Shown: piece by piece, positions 29,356 to 41,228 of the stretch
How positions within the stretch are numbered: the stretch's first letter is position 1
Layout: every line of letters begins with the position of its first letter
NCBI GenBank assembly: GCA_011032825.1
Contig: JAADJZ010000001.1
Span: 682,001-746,000 of the forward strand
Direction of reading: 5' to 3'
Origin: Massariosphaeria phaeospora
Taxonomy: Eukaryota; Ascomycota; Dothideomycetes; Pleosporales
Length of the DNA: 64,000 nt
Program-made: the position numbers and the translations under genes
The notes under the pieces: generated by a model
The model's input: only the letters and a program-made list of their open reading frames with translations
Told to the model about the DNA's origin: nothing
Database searches by the model: none

Positions 29356-29868
29356 GTCAAGCCGTGAGCGAGGTGCGATAGGGTAGCGGGTTACTACAAG
29401 TATCGGCAGCAGAATGTGGCTGGAGGATACCTGTTCTCTCTTGCATGGTTGATACCTTCCGATCTCTCTCAGACACCAAGGGTATTTCCGCTCATCTTCC
29501 ATTTCTCTTATCGGTGTGCTCGGTTTCCTCTTTATAGTCTTCTCGGTATGCAAATTAGGGATAGATTTAGTAGTATGACACTGCTGTAGCTTGCTTTTGG
29601 TTCCTGGTAAATTAGTTGATTCACATGCTCGAATCCCACCAGGTCAGTGACACGTGTAATTTTCAGGGAAAACTTGTTGCTGTAGGAGACGGATAGAAAT
29701 GCAAAGCGCCATCAGATGACCCAACGAAGGTTGAAATTTGATGTTTTAGTTATCGAGCCGAGATACATGCCCAGATGGCAGGCCCGTAATGTCGCCGACA
29801 TGCTCATGCAGGACCTCGTCGTGGGTCAACCCATGCCCGTCTACGCCCAGCAGTGACTTAAAGAAAAT
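29356..29868. other. Intergenic 3' ends of two convergent genes
   Basis: About 0.5 kb lies between the stop codons of the perilipin-like gene and RPL27. It contains CCTGGT...ACCAGG at about 29603-29643, which could form a small hairpin. No gene is visible. Confidence 0.5.
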
Positions 29869-30594
29869 TCAAAATCGTAGCGGAGTGAAGAACCACCCTA
29901 GCGATTGTCAGTAGACGATACAGGGAGTAAGCCGAGGAACGTACTGTTCTTTCCCGATTGGTATCTCTCCTCGAACGCCTTCTTCACGGTCTTCTTGGCC
30001 TCCTCTCGCTGTGAAACCTCCTTGAATGTGTCGGCCGAGACGACGCCCTTCAGGTTCTCAAGCTCGAGCGTGTATCGGGTGGGCATCAGGTGAGTATCTG
30101 CCAGTATCAGTATCATCCTTTGTTATCCAGCCGGTGTTCCCGCATCCACATACAGTTGATCTGCTTGACGAAGGGCTTGACCTTGGACTTCTTCTCCTGC
30201 TTGGACTTCGACATGCGGCGGGTGACTTGGGACGGGTAGCGCTCGATGCCGGCGACAAGGGCGTGGGGGAAGGGGTGCGACTTGGTGCCGTTGTCGAGGG
30301 GAGAAATGATCACGCATTTCTTGCCTGCATAGCGGCCTCGGGTGATGATCTATGCGACTGTGAGTGCGTGCGGAGGACCAATTCGAGCGTTGGTTTACGT
30401 ACGACAACGCGTCCGACCTTGAGGCTATGGAGAAACACTGTTAGCCATGTTCTATCGCATCGCGCACGTTTCGGAGAGCGCAGTATTTGAGGAATTGCAC
30501 AGGCTGGCGGCAACCCGGTCGGTCGACATTCCCGTCGGTCCTCAACTGGCTCCAAGTATTCGGAGAGTAGATGATAGGCCACTTACAACTTCAT
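29869..30594 (-). CDS. RPL27: 60S ribosomal protein L27 (eL27)
   Basis: Five exons on the minus strand, 30594-30587, 30424-30403, 30349-30154, 30097-29945 and 29897-29869, join in frame to 135 residues, the normal eL27 length. The first exon is only 8 nt (MKF minus one base). Introns of 162, 53, 56 and 47 bp have good GT-AG ends. The product carries the KOW-like start [16 protein letters not shown], the [18 protein letters not shown] block, [20 protein letters not shown] and the terminal [10 protein letters not shown]...WFFTPLRF, all hallmarks of eL27 in the large ribosomal subunit. It is divergent from SOF1, 230 bp away, which suggests joint control of two ribosome genes. Confidence 0.96.
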
Positions 30595-30824
30595 GGTGTC
30601 TGTTTCTCCCGGCGGGTGTCGAAGAGGTGAGGTGTTGTGCTTGAGTGCGCCGTCGTTGATTTCGAACTTCCAGTGTGCCTCGCTTAGCATCTGCGCTAAA
30701 TCTGTCTTGGCGCGACGCGCTCGGGCCCTCGAAAATTATCCCCCGCCGAGGCTTCAAGCGTCACTTATTGCGATATGCAGTATAGAACGGCATTATTCAC
30801 ACCTTTGTCGCTTGCGCTACGATA
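30595..30824. promoter_or_regulatory. Shared divergent promoter of RPL27 and SOF1
   Basis: Only 230 bp separate the two start codons. Both genes serve ribosome production, so a bidirectional promoter is likely. No specific factor site was recognised with confidence. Confidence 0.6.
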
Positions 30825-32307
30825 ATGAAGATCAAGGCCCTTAACAGATCGGCCGCCTCGGCGCAGGCTCCTGGATCTAATGTCGCGAAGGTACGTTCAT
30901 AACCCACTTTACACGAACTATGCCTTTCTGCTGCCGCGCAAGCGAAGCTGCAACTGACACAAGAGCTAACATGATTGTAGTTGACTCGAAATCTCAATCC
31001 AGACCTCAAACCCATGGAACGCGCGCGAGAGTATACACGAGCCCTCAACGCCACGAAGTTGGAACGCATGTTCGCACAGCCGTTCGTAGGCAGTTTCGAG
31101 CCGGGACATGTGGACGGTGTATACTCCTTTGCGAAAGACCCAGAGTCCCTGGAACGATTCGCAAGTGGGAGCGGCGATGGCATAGTCAAGGTCTGGGATC
31201 TGTCGAGTCGACAAGAGATATGGCAAGCTCAAGCGCATGAGAATATCGTGAGGGGAATGGCATGGACACGCGACAAGAAGCTCCTCACCTGCGGCGCAGA
31301 TCGGACCGTGAAACTGTTTGACCCCTTCATGCCTACGAAGAGTGCTCCTACAGGGGTTTGGCAAGGAAATGCGGCTTTTACCTCCATCAGCCATCACCGT
31401 TCCCTCCCATCCTTTGCTGCTTCGGGTGCCAGCACAATCTCCATATATGACGTCTCGAGGTCGGCCGGAACCCCAGTACAGACACTCGAGTGGGGGACCC
31501 CTGATACAGTCACCGCGGTGTCTATGAACCAGGTGGAAACCTCTGTCTTAGCATCATGTGCAACCGACCGATCGCTGGTATTCTACGATCTCCGGACTTC
31601 TTCACCTCTACACCGCACTGTGCTGAACTTTGCTTCAAATTGCTTATCTTGGAACCCAATGGAAGCTTTCAACATCGCAGTCGCGAACGAAGACCACAAC
31701 GTTTACATATTCGATATGCGGAACATGAAGAGGGCTTTGAACGTTCTCAAGGGGCATGTGGCCGCTGTAATGTCAGTCGAATTTAGTCCAACCGGGGAAG
31801 AACTCGTTTCAGGTTCATACGATCGTACGATCCGATTGTGGAACCGACAAAAGGGGCACTCTCGGGATATATACCACACCAAGCGCATGCAGAGGATCTT
31901 TTCCGTGGCATGGTCACCAGATAACAACTTCGTTCTAAGTGGTTCAGATGATGGTCAGTCAATTATTTCGAGCTGGTGTAATCGTCCTATGGATAACTAA
32001 CTATACTTCAGGTAACATCCGCTTGTGGCGCGGAAAGAGCTCTTCGAGACAAGGAGTCAAGTCGTACGCCCAACGACAGAAGCTAGAATACGACGACTCC
32101 CTGAAGGAGAGGTACAAACACATGCCCGAGATTCGACGAATACAGCGACACAGGCATCTGCCCAAGCCTATCATGAAGGCTCAGGAGATCAAGAACGAAG
32201 AGCTGAAGGCGATCAAGAGGAGAGATGAAAATGAGCGGAGACATAGCAAAGGCAAAGTGAGGAGGAAGGCTGAACGAGAAAAGATGGTGCTGGCGCGGGA
32301 GCAATGA
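30825..32307 (+). CDS. SOF1: U3 snoRNP protein SOF1 (DCAF13/WDSOF1), WD40 protein
   Basis: Exons 30825-30890, 30981-31953 and 32012-32307 give 444 residues. Introns of 90 bp (GTACGT...TTGTAG) and 58 bp (GTCAGT...CTTCAG) preserve the frame. The start MKIKALNRS and the NLNPDLKPMERAREYTRALNA stretch are typical of SOF1. About seven WD40 repeats follow, for example FASGSGDGIVKVWDLSS, LLTCGADRTVKLFDP, LVSGSYDRTIRLWNR and LSGSDDGNIRLWR. The C-terminal Sof1-like basic helix has YAQRQKLEYDDSLKERYKHM and RHRHLPKPI. SOF1 works in the nucleolus in the small-subunit processome for 18S rRNA maturation. Confidence 0.96.
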
Positions 32308-33992
32308 GGCCGTTCAGAGCTAGGAAGGCTCGCATATCAACATGCAATGCATAGCGCTAGGCGTTCATCGGTTTCTTCTGGTTCATGGGTTAGCTCGTAG
32401 TCGACCATACTGACATGAATACCCGGACGACGAATGTTCGCATCTACTTTAACCAATCATACCGCATCCAGACTAGTCGAGTCGCATCTCGTCATGACCG
32501 GGTGTTGCTGAAAGGGCGATTTTATCGTATCCGCATGTAACCTTACCATACAGGAGTTTCTAGCTGCTCATCATATTGAACTCAGCGCTCCGCCGTCTTC
32601 GTCGCATAGTCTTATGTGCAAGGGTGGGTGGGATCGGGGTGAAGCGACACAGTGGCAAGAGTAGGTAGGAGGTGGTCCCCATACTTGATGATGATCATCA
32701 TCATTGAGGTGGTGCAGCCATCATCGTTTGTATGGCCCAATCTAGAAACCACATACCCTATCTCCGACTCAATTTACTAGACAGTTCCTCATGCGAAATT
32801 CTCCTAACCTTTCAATCAGATCTCTTCGGCACGTCTTCTCAAGTTCCTCTCCGATCTCCGCGCCATGTTTGCTGGCTACTTGGCTTTTCAGTCGTCCATG
32901 CCATAGTCTCAATCCCGAAAAGTCTCAACAGAAACATGTTCAGTATCTGAGAACTCTTTCAGATGGCTCGCAGTGCTGGGTAAGACACCGCAGGACATGA
33001 GGAGGGAAGCGCATGGTTTTAGAGGATGAATAGAAGCTGGATTGTGGAGTGCGGAAGTCTGGGGAAGCGGGCTTATATGGCGGGTGAGTTAAGTGGGTTG
33101 AAGGCCGAATCCGTGGAACTCCGACTGACCAGTTCTAGTTGACTACCTTTAATATGCTTTTGGTGTCATGGGTGTCTAGCTCCGAGCTCAGCCGTTAGGC
33201 ACGTGATACTGTCATCACATCCACGTGAGCGCACGGCGTCTTTCCCCCCACCAATATAAGCTCTCTCCCAACCAAGATTCGCTCTTGGGAAGGTACACAT
33301 TCGAGAATACTATAAAGGTGGAAGCTAAGGCCTCGTGGTTCGTCAGATGCGCTTGTTTTGCGTCCGTGACGCTTATCTTGACTAGGGGTATATCAAACCT
33401 TCCCTTTTAGGCAATCTTTCCTTCCACGGAAAACCAACGATGCCTGCAACTATCACAATCACTCGCACGACCTACAGCACAGAATCCGAACAAACTTGTC
33501 GAGTTTCGTTCGAGAAGGGTAGTCATGTGCGGAACTCGTGGTGAGCCGTCTTCACATGCCCTGCTGAGTTACAAAGAGCTTCCTTAACTGTCTGAGGCCG
33601 AAGATAGGAGCGGGAAGACTCGTTGATTCTACTGGCTAACAGCTATCATGATGCTGCTCATTCCTATCTCGTCGCCTTGGTCATGTCGACTTGGGTGACG
33701 AACCATGGTTCTGAGAGTGCGCTCCACGACACGAACCACCCACTCAGATCACGCCGAAAATAAATAAGACTCTTGGCTAGCTATGAGCTCGCGAAGAAGC
33801 TTTGAATCATGTCCACATGGCCCAGTGCCCAGCAAGCAACGATAAGGCACAGTCCAGGTGTTGTGTCCCAATTTGTATGTCTCTCCGCGGACTAGGATAT
33901 AATGAAAATGGTATATTATGGAGTCGTACACGTCCGAGAAATAGACTAAATTCAAGTCAGTCTTAATTAACTCTACACTACATTTGGCGAAA
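32308..33992. other. Intergenic region, no supported gene
   Basis: About 1.7 kb follows SOF1. It contains a perfect 18-bp palindrome of TGATGA/TCATCA units at 32686-32703 and a 34-codon frame at 33440-33544 beginning MPATITITRTTYS that I cannot assign. No longer gene is visible. Confidence 0.5.
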
Positions 33993-35266
33993 ATGAATCG
34001 TCTTCTTACCATATACATTTTGACCCAGTGTCTCAGCAGTGCCATCCCCATCGATGGACCCACTCCGGCAGTTCTTTCTTCTCCACAAGGCCAGAAAAGA
34101 CGGGATCTAAACATAGTCAAGACTACCACCAACTCCGATGGCTCGGTCATCGACTGGATCCCACTCGACTCCCAAGTACCCGATGGGAAAATTGCTTCCC
34201 CACCTCCCTTACCCGCTGAGATATTCTCGACCTCCAACCAGACTAGTGAACGACCATGGGCAATGCTCCAAGCTGAGGGAGCGGAGACAGGCCCCGAAGG
34301 CACTGTGCCCGTTCTACGTCAAAGCGTATCTCTATCGAATGTGAAGACTGCACATCAGCTGCAGATGACCAAGGCTCCACCCGTTGATCCATGGCACGTT
34401 CCAGAGGTTGAGACGGCAGCAGTTGGGGATCATTGGTATGCATCCTCTGCTCAACGAGTGAACAACCATGGAGGTTCGGCGTCTTTCTCGCTCTACAAGG
34501 CCTGGACCGAGTCGAACTCGGACTTCTCGCTCTTGCAAAGCGCGGTGATCAGATACGACGTGCCGAAACCAGGAGATAACAATCAACGAGTCTCTCAGAC
34601 TGTGGAGGCTGGATGGTACGTTTCCCTTTCCTTTATATGAGCTGGACTGACAGTTGCAGGATCAACTACCCCCAGCAAATTGCTGCCCCTCATCTCTTCA
34701 CCTTCTTCACCACCGACGGCTACTCCACAATCGCCGACAACAAAGGCGGTTGGAACCGCGACGTGCGCGGCTGGGTCCAAGTCGACTCCCAGATCTTTCC
34801 CGGCACTAGCTTCGCGCCGCTCTCTACTCCTGGTGGGGCGCAGTACGACATCCAGATCCGATGGCTACTCGACGGCGGAAACTGGTGGCTCTTCGTGCTC
34901 GACCGCTGGATCGGCTACTATCCCGCCTCCCTTTTTGGCGCCGACACAGACCCAAACAGATCGCTCCAGACCGAGTCAGGCCAGATCAACTTCTACGGCG
35001 AGATCTACGATAGCCATCCCCAGCATACGAGGACTGATATGGGCTCTGGAAACTGGCCTGACGCGGGCTGGACACAGAGCGCGTATATTCGCAATATCGT
35101 GTATACGGATACTGGGCGTTCGGATCAGAAGTACGATGGAGGTGGCGGCATCATCGTGAGTGACAACAACAGATATAGGATGCGCGCCGACTTTCAGAGT
35201 CAGGGTAGCTGGGGGAGCCATATGTATCTTGGTGGACCAGGTGCTGGAGGCGTGGTCAATGGGTAG
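33993..35266 (+). CDS. Secreted neprosin-domain protein (putative glutamic peptidase)
   Basis: Exons 33993-34615 and 34660-35266 are separated by a 44-bp intron (GTACGT...TTGCAG) and give 409 residues. The start MNRLLTIYILTQCLSSA is a signal peptide. The pro-region ends before a core that begins with HWYASSAQRVNNHGGSASFSL and continues with TVEAGW, LFTFFTTDGYS, GWVQVDSQIFPG, YDIQIRWLLDGGNWWLFV, IGYYPASLF and INFYGEIYDS. This is the order of the neprosin (DUF239) domain. The Glu residues in VEAGW and FYGEIYD are the candidate catalytic pair, by comparison with plant neprosin. It probably acts outside the cell. A neighbouring acceptor 6 bp upstream could add two residues. Confidence 0.85.
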
Positions 35267-35478
35267 ATTGGAGGGGATGCTACTGTATGGGTCAACGAGG
35301 GGAAGTGTTTCGTGTGTCTGATACTACTTTCGCTAACCTTTCGAGTCTTTTGCTATTGTATATAAAGCCATTTTTGTTGATATGAATCGAGGCAATCCAT
35401 GCTTAAACAAGGAAAGTCGATACCACATGCAGTGAGAAATCTCTCGCAATCTCATCACTCCAGATGCATCTTTCGCTC

Positions 35479-36415
35479 TTACGGGCTCTTGTACACATAC
35501 CCGAATTCCTTCTGCGCCTTCTCCAAAGCCTCTCTCAGCGGGCCCTCTCTTTCTTCCGTTCCCTGCGGATCCTCCTGCGCCTTCTTTTGCATGACCTTGT
35601 ACCCAAACGCGAACTCCTCTCCACTAGGTACTTTGAGGCCCTTCTGCACAGCCGGACGCTCACCAATGCGCTCCCACCATCTGTAGATGTTGGGAAATTT
35701 CTCAAGCTTGAGACCAGTAACTCCAGCGGCATTGATGAAGGCCCATGCAGGGATATCGGCTATGCTGTACTTCCCACGCCCAGGGCCAGCCACGTAATCA
35801 CGATCGGCAAGACGTGCATCGAGTATACCGTAATTACGCTCCGTCTCGCCGATGAAGTGCTGCGTGGGGAAGCCGTGGCGTTGGGGCTGGAAGCGGTAGA
35901 AGAAGTTGGCCTTCGCCTGTATCGGTCCTGAGCATTGTGTAAGCAATGAGGCGTTGATCACTCCGGGATAGCTTTTAAAACTCACCTAGACCACTGTGCG
36001 CCCATGCTAACCACTGCTCCGCTGTACTAACTTCCAACGGATCCTCGAAGCAGAACTTGTTTTCCGGGTCGTAATGCCTCGTCAAGTAGTTGAATATTGC
36101 CATTCCTTCCATGACGGCGAATCCGCCCTTGTCGTGGTCGACGATAACGGGGATACAACCGTTGGGGTTGAGTTTGGTGAACCATGGCTCTTTCTGAACA
36201 CCCTCAAAGAGGCTGATAGACTGGTATGTATACTCTTTGCCGTATGCCTCTTTCAGTTCTTCGAGCATGATGGAAATCTTTTGGCCTTAAGGTTGGAGTG
36301 AGATTTGGTGAAATCAGTTGTGCGAGGGAAGTGACGAACCGTTAGGTGTGCCATACGTGAGGAGTTCAATGCCTTTGTCGGCGATTAGACCTGTAGCTCT
36401 CTTGGATTGGGCCAT
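35479..36415 (-). CDS. Glutathione S-transferase-like protein (URE2/YfcG type)
   Basis: Exons 36415-36340, 36285-35986 and 35927-35479 on the minus strand give 274 residues; introns of 54 and 58 bp fit GT-AG rules. The thioredoxin-like N-terminal domain reads ELLTYGTPNGQKISIMLEEL, then LNPNGCIPVIVDHD and VMEGMAIFNYLTRHYDP, containing the glutathione-binding Pro and Glu-Gly/Ser-type turn. The C-terminal helical domain has YGILDARLADRDYVAGPGRG, KYSIADIPAW and FPNIYRWWERIGERPAV. The order TPNGQKI matches the URE2p/YfcG group of fungal GSTs, probably cytosolic and active in disulfide or detoxification chemistry. It is not part of the GliG subgroup found further right. Confidence 0.9.
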
Positions 36416-36862
36416 GATGGTGATGGTCCTGGGCAGAGTGGTTTGCCTGTGGGGGCCAGAATAATCAAACTAATGTGTGAAGAAGACAAATTATCTACTC
36501 TCGATAGGATGAGAGACCTGGAAAATAGCTTTTGACCGATGAAAGATCCTCACACTATATAAGTGGGACAACCTACTCGGAACTTTCGTCTCTATCTATA
36601 CTGATGTTTGTAAGCTGACAAATGTTTCGGCGTTCACAACGGAGCGAGATCGGGTCCGCTGTTTCTAACCGAGTTCCACGGGCAGCCGCGGAGGTAAGCC
36701 CGCCGAATTTCCGACCGGCCATTATCAGATGTTATGAACCCTTGAACGGACCCCAAACAGTAAACAATCAACAAAATAAGGCCGCATCCTCTATATCCGC
36801 AAATCAGTTATTGTGTTCTGGGGCGCTGTTCTTTTACTCCCGAGATGCACTTCTCCTAAATC
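36416..36862. other. Intergenic region, no supported gene
   Basis: About 450 bp, including the upstream region of the GST gene. A plus-strand frame at 36622-36945 is uncharacterised and has no family features. Confidence 0.45.
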
Positions 36863-38107
36863 TTAAGGTCTCCTCTCTTCACGTTGAGGCAAACCTGTTG
36901 GTATACTGGATGGATCGCGGAAGACTATATATATCCATAACATAACCAATGATAGAACTATGATCACCCCCATGAGAATCATAAGCAGGTATAGTAGCAG
37001 CAGGAGATCGTCGACGGCCATTGGCGCGATGCTTAGTTGCTCTTTATCTTGGCTGTGAAACAAATCTGATGTCGAGGATGCTGCATCCATACGCAAAGGC
37101 CTGGTAACAAGAAGACCGATCCTTTGTTCGTCGTCAAAGTTATCGGAGGCATTGTGACACTGCACTCGAGCGTAGATGTACAGTGATAACCCGACGGTAA
37201 GACAGATGGTAAGGATTTCCGAGTTGTTGAGAAATGTCGTGTACGGCTCGTTGGCGAAAGCATATCGGAGCCAGAGGACGTGGATGGAGTTATCAATGAC
37301 GTGAATAAAAGCCAATCGGATTATCAGATCTTGCCAGGGGAGACATACGCCTGACGAAACTCTGGTTGACAGGTCTTCGAAGGTCAAGCGAACTCTGAGC
37401 CTAGTAGAGTCCTGTTCAATATTAGTATGGAGTGAAGAGCGCAGAGAGATGAGAGTAGTAGATGGCGGGGAACACAGGTACCAATTTCTACTTACCTGTT
37501 CGTAGCGCACGTCTTCGTAGTTACCTAGGTAGGTGCAATCCCACAAAGACAAGCAGCATAGCCAGAACATCCACACAAGCTTTGCTGGGAAGTTAGATGA
37601 GAAAACCTACAGCATGTTCAGATCGGATAAATGGAACATGAATCCAGAAAAGGTAGACAAAACCCGGATAGCCATAATGATACATAGAAGTAGTGCGAAA
37701 ATGTATTTCTTGAGTTTTTCTGGGTTGTTGTGATATCGGCACAACGTATACAGTGTGGCCAAGAGGAGAGCGAGGTATGTGAGTGGATTCGGCCGTTCCA
37801 GCAAGTTTCTGCATGTGTATTTTGAAGGCGACGAGTATGAATGCTCTTCCTCGTCGATTAGAATACAGCCGTGAAACCAAGACGGCAGCTTGACGTTCAT
37901 ACACAACACCAGGATCCAAAAGATGACGGGGAACATCCAGAGGATCCAGTGCTTGAGTATGCAGCGGATTCCACGATTCTTGATCTTATCCTGTGGTGTC
38001 AGGAAAGGCCTGGATGTGTGCGACGTTGTTATTGTCGTTGACCTTTGACACAGTAAAGGGGTAGATGAATGGGGTAATGGCCCTGCAGAGGACATGTTGT
38101 CGAGCAT
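36863..38107 (-). CDS. Putative multi-pass membrane protein of unknown function
   Basis: A minus-strand frame from the ATG at 38107 (MLDNMSS) encodes three hydrophobic helices: WILWMFPVIFWILVLCM, PLTYLALLLATLYTLC and YIFALLLCIIMAIRV. A second frame begins with a further helix (VWMFWLCCLSLWDC). A good intron (donor GTAAGT after YEQ near 37494, acceptor near 37412 after a CTAAT branch) joins it to an exon with three more helices, including LLLLLYLLMILMGVIIVLSLV, ending at 36863. The junction near 37560-37615 is unresolved. A perfect-looking but only 26-bp GTAGGT...CCCAG intron lies there and does not keep the frame, so the gene may be spliced otherwise or damaged. About seven membrane segments are predicted. 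I do not recognise the family. Confidence 0.45.
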
Positions 38108-39305
38108 TCTTGTTCAAGGGCGCAATGCAGTTCATGGACGAGAGAAGATGCAGTGAGGAAGAAAGGAAGAAAGGTAATATTCTGCATGTGCCTCGCTAAG
38201 TCATCTGAACGAGCCATGGTTCCGATAGATCGGCCCCACAAAACGAAAGCCACTCAGCGCACACCGGCAACAAATGATTCAACGTCTCGCCGAACCCGAT
38301 AGAATCTTGTCGATAAGTGTCGCGAGTACCGTTAGCCCGCCAAACACTGGCACAGTCTCGAGCTTTAAAATCGTTATCTTGACCACTTCCTGGTGCTGAA
38401 GTTTTGTGAACATTGTAAGTTTATACGATATAGTGGTGTCGCTTAAGAACTGTAATTCTCACAGCACGGACTTAACTATAAAGCTTCCCCGTATGACTAG
38501 TTGCTGACTTCACAGAAGTTCACAGTACAGTAGTCACGCCGCAACAGAACACGAGTAGGGCAGGGTACCGAAGGTAGGATTCGGACAGCACAATGCCCCT
38601 AGATTAGACAAAATCCCGCCTTCTCCTATGTACGGACTAACATAAGTCTCGAAAACCTATTTTGTGTTCACACTAGTGCTTATGTTTCTTTTGCGATAGG
38701 TAGTGGATAAAAGGAGGGTGTCGTCCGTCAGGAAAAACCACCTACACTTCTTCGAACCTTTTCCGCTACACATAAGAGAATATAGTAAACCAGCTCTAAA
38801 TAAACTCTCCAGCACTACAACAACGGATTATACACCCTAGGACATTCCGCTTGATCACCCAAACAAAACGTCCGGATCCTCCCAACCTTGTACTTACACG
38901 ACCCCACAGTACAAAAGTAGCACCTTCTAGATAAGTCACCCAGTAGGAGAAGGGTCTCCGTCTTCCGCACGATTAATGCAGTACAAGGCTAACCATGTAC
39001 TAGAAACAAACAGGCTAAGTGGCGGAAGAAACCAAACAGCGCGTTCAGTAATCTGGAGTTCATGCAAGGTGATCAGGGGATACTATTATCCACATGGATG
39101 AGGAGTCAATGCTCAGCTGATAGTTCCTAGTACTATCTAATTCGCAACAGGTACAATATAGCGTATCTGCATATACTATACATCTTGGAAATGGCACGCC
39201 TGAAGATTTGATCATTGGGAATCGCCGTTTTAGGTTGTACCAGTGTTTTAAGTACTGAGTATTTAGAGAGGCGGTTCCGAAACCTTTGCTGTGCGAGAAT
39301 TCAAG
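38108..39305. other. Intergenic region, no supported gene
   Basis: About 1.2 kb of AT-rich sequence between the membrane-protein gene and the LPMO gene. Short frames only; no repeats or RNA genes recognised. Confidence 0.5.
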
Positions 39306-40381
39306 ATGTTTCTATCGTCCGCTCTTCTCGCCGCTGCCCTGCTAGGCAACAAGGCTACTGCTCATTGTTAGTTCTTCAGTGCTCCAGAGTTCAGCAACAC
39401 CGCAAAGCTAAACTATGTCCTAGGGTCAATGCCCCATCTCATTGTGAACGGTACGAAGACCCCAAACTGGGAACACGTTCGGTACGCGTCCCCCACCCTT
39501 CGGTGATCATGGATACCGCACTATCGACCAATCTAATACAACGCGCTGCAGACGCGCAGTATCCCCTTTCTTCGATTTTCCGCCCGGCACAGAAGATCCA
39601 GGCGATTACCCCCACTATGGCAGAGATATGTACTCGAACAACATAACTTGCGGACGCAACGCTTCGCTCTACGCCGCGACCACAAAGACCGCGACTGTGC
39701 TCGCTGGTTCCGAAGTTGGGTTCGCCATCAACGACCGTGATCCGGATGCGTGGCAGGGCTTCATACATGGGGGTCCGCACCAGATCTATCTCTCCAAAGT
39801 CCCTGATGGGACGGAGATTGAGAACTTTGTCGGCAACGAGGAGGAAGCTTGCTGGTTCAAGATCGCGAGTTTCGCACAGAACAAAACGACCAACCGCGAG
39901 TGGCTGATGCTTGGTGCGAGTGAGGTGAGTCGAGCCCCGAGGCGGGTGGTTTGCCGCAAGTTCGTTCCAGACTAAGGGAGGAGATAGGTCAAGTTCAACA
40001 TCCCGAAAACAACACCACCGGGGCGCTATCTTCTCCGGTATGAGGGAATGAACCCTTACGCCTATTACGAGCAGACTCAGTGGTTTGTCAATTGCGCCCA
40101 CGTGGACATCGTTGGCCCTGGTGGAGGTATGAGTTCCATCCCCGCAGGCCGCTCTGCGATCATCGATGGCTGTGCAGCTGACTGACACCCAACAGGAAGT
40201 CCCCCCGCGGCTTTGAAGTTTCCTGGAACTTACAAGCTTGAAGATCCAAGTCAGTGAAGTAGGTGCAGTCGCCGAATGAGCTGAAAACTAACTTTATTTA
40301 GGCATCTTCGTCTCTTTCGCGGTGGATCGGTGGATTCTGGATAGCTACGTTCCGCCTGGTCCTGCGCCATGGACCGGTTGA
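39306..40381 (+). CDS. AA9-type lytic polysaccharide monooxygenase (atypical copper site)
   Basis: Six exons, 39306-39366, 39424-39481, 39552-39924, 39988-40126, 40196-40249 and 40302-40381, join in frame to 254 residues. The signal peptide MFLSSALLAAALLGNKATA is followed at once by His, the residue that becomes the copper-binding N-terminus in AA9 enzymes, then LIVNG. The middle has NNITCGRNAS and the second copper His in IHGGPHQIYLSKVPDG. The C-terminal part has VKFNIPKTTPPGRYLLRYE and TQWFVNCAHVDIVGPGG. The axial position before the Cys is Phe instead of the usual Tyr, and the second-sphere His of the LLRHE-type motif is Tyr. It ends without a CBM or GPI signal. It is probably secreted and active on, or bound to, plant or cell-wall glucans. 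Confidence 0.85.
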
Positions 40382-41228
40382 CACGACCTTGGAATTTCTA
40401 CTAGAGAGATATACAGCACGGCGTGAAGCGCACATAGTCTCACCAATCAAGAATGGGGGGCCGTCGAGTTACCACGTGGTTCTCCCAGCACATAGGCACG
40501 GTCTCAGCGCCCCAAATTATCTCCAATTGAAAAAGTTGACACCATTTGCGAGGTAATCTTTTATCGAGTGTTGCAATCGATGTGTTGTCTCTGAAAACGG
40601 CGCCATAATACCTCATCTGTACTAGCAGAAAACCTCGGGATATTTATTCCCACATCAGGCAATTTTGAAATTGCGTCTTCAGCAAGGCCCACTCGTGCGG
40701 TGATTCAAAGACAGCGATTCGGACTAGCACTGTTTGCTGCTAGCTGCTCTTATAGGATATGATAGTTCCGATTTGAAAGAACCGCGCATTGGCAGAGTGA
40801 AATTGCGGCTTAGTGCTTGGTAACAGTTCCTTCTGATTATTGACGTAGATATGACAAAGCAACTGGCAGACGCTGCTGCTGGGAAGGCTCGGCCGTGCCG
40901 CGGTGGGGATAGGTCTCCAGCGCCCTAGGCGAAATGTTGCTTTGGTCCGCGAAAGCGCATCTACGAACTTTCTAGTCTACGCCAGCGGGAAATCGACGGA
41001 GTATATAAGGCTGCTGTACGGGAAAAATTCAGTACAACAGTCCGAAGTCAACATCTTGAAGTTGCATTCGGTTACCAGTGCCACCGCCAACGACGATTTC
41101 CAGTCGTCAAGACAACCAATCTGCACCCATTCACGCTCCAGATTTGCTCGTACGTCACTGGCCACTTGATAAATTGCTTGACCGTGGAGCTGACCCAATC
41201 TTCAAGCAAACCTCGCCTCCGCCTCGCC
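40382..41228. other. Intergenic region, no supported gene
   Basis: About 0.85 kb between the LPMO gene and the MFS pseudogene. Nothing recognisable in it. Confidence 0.5.

Noticed and set aside
28948..29553. A 201-codon minus-strand frame
   Set aside because: Antisense to the perilipin-like coding exon; Leu/Arg-rich shadow.
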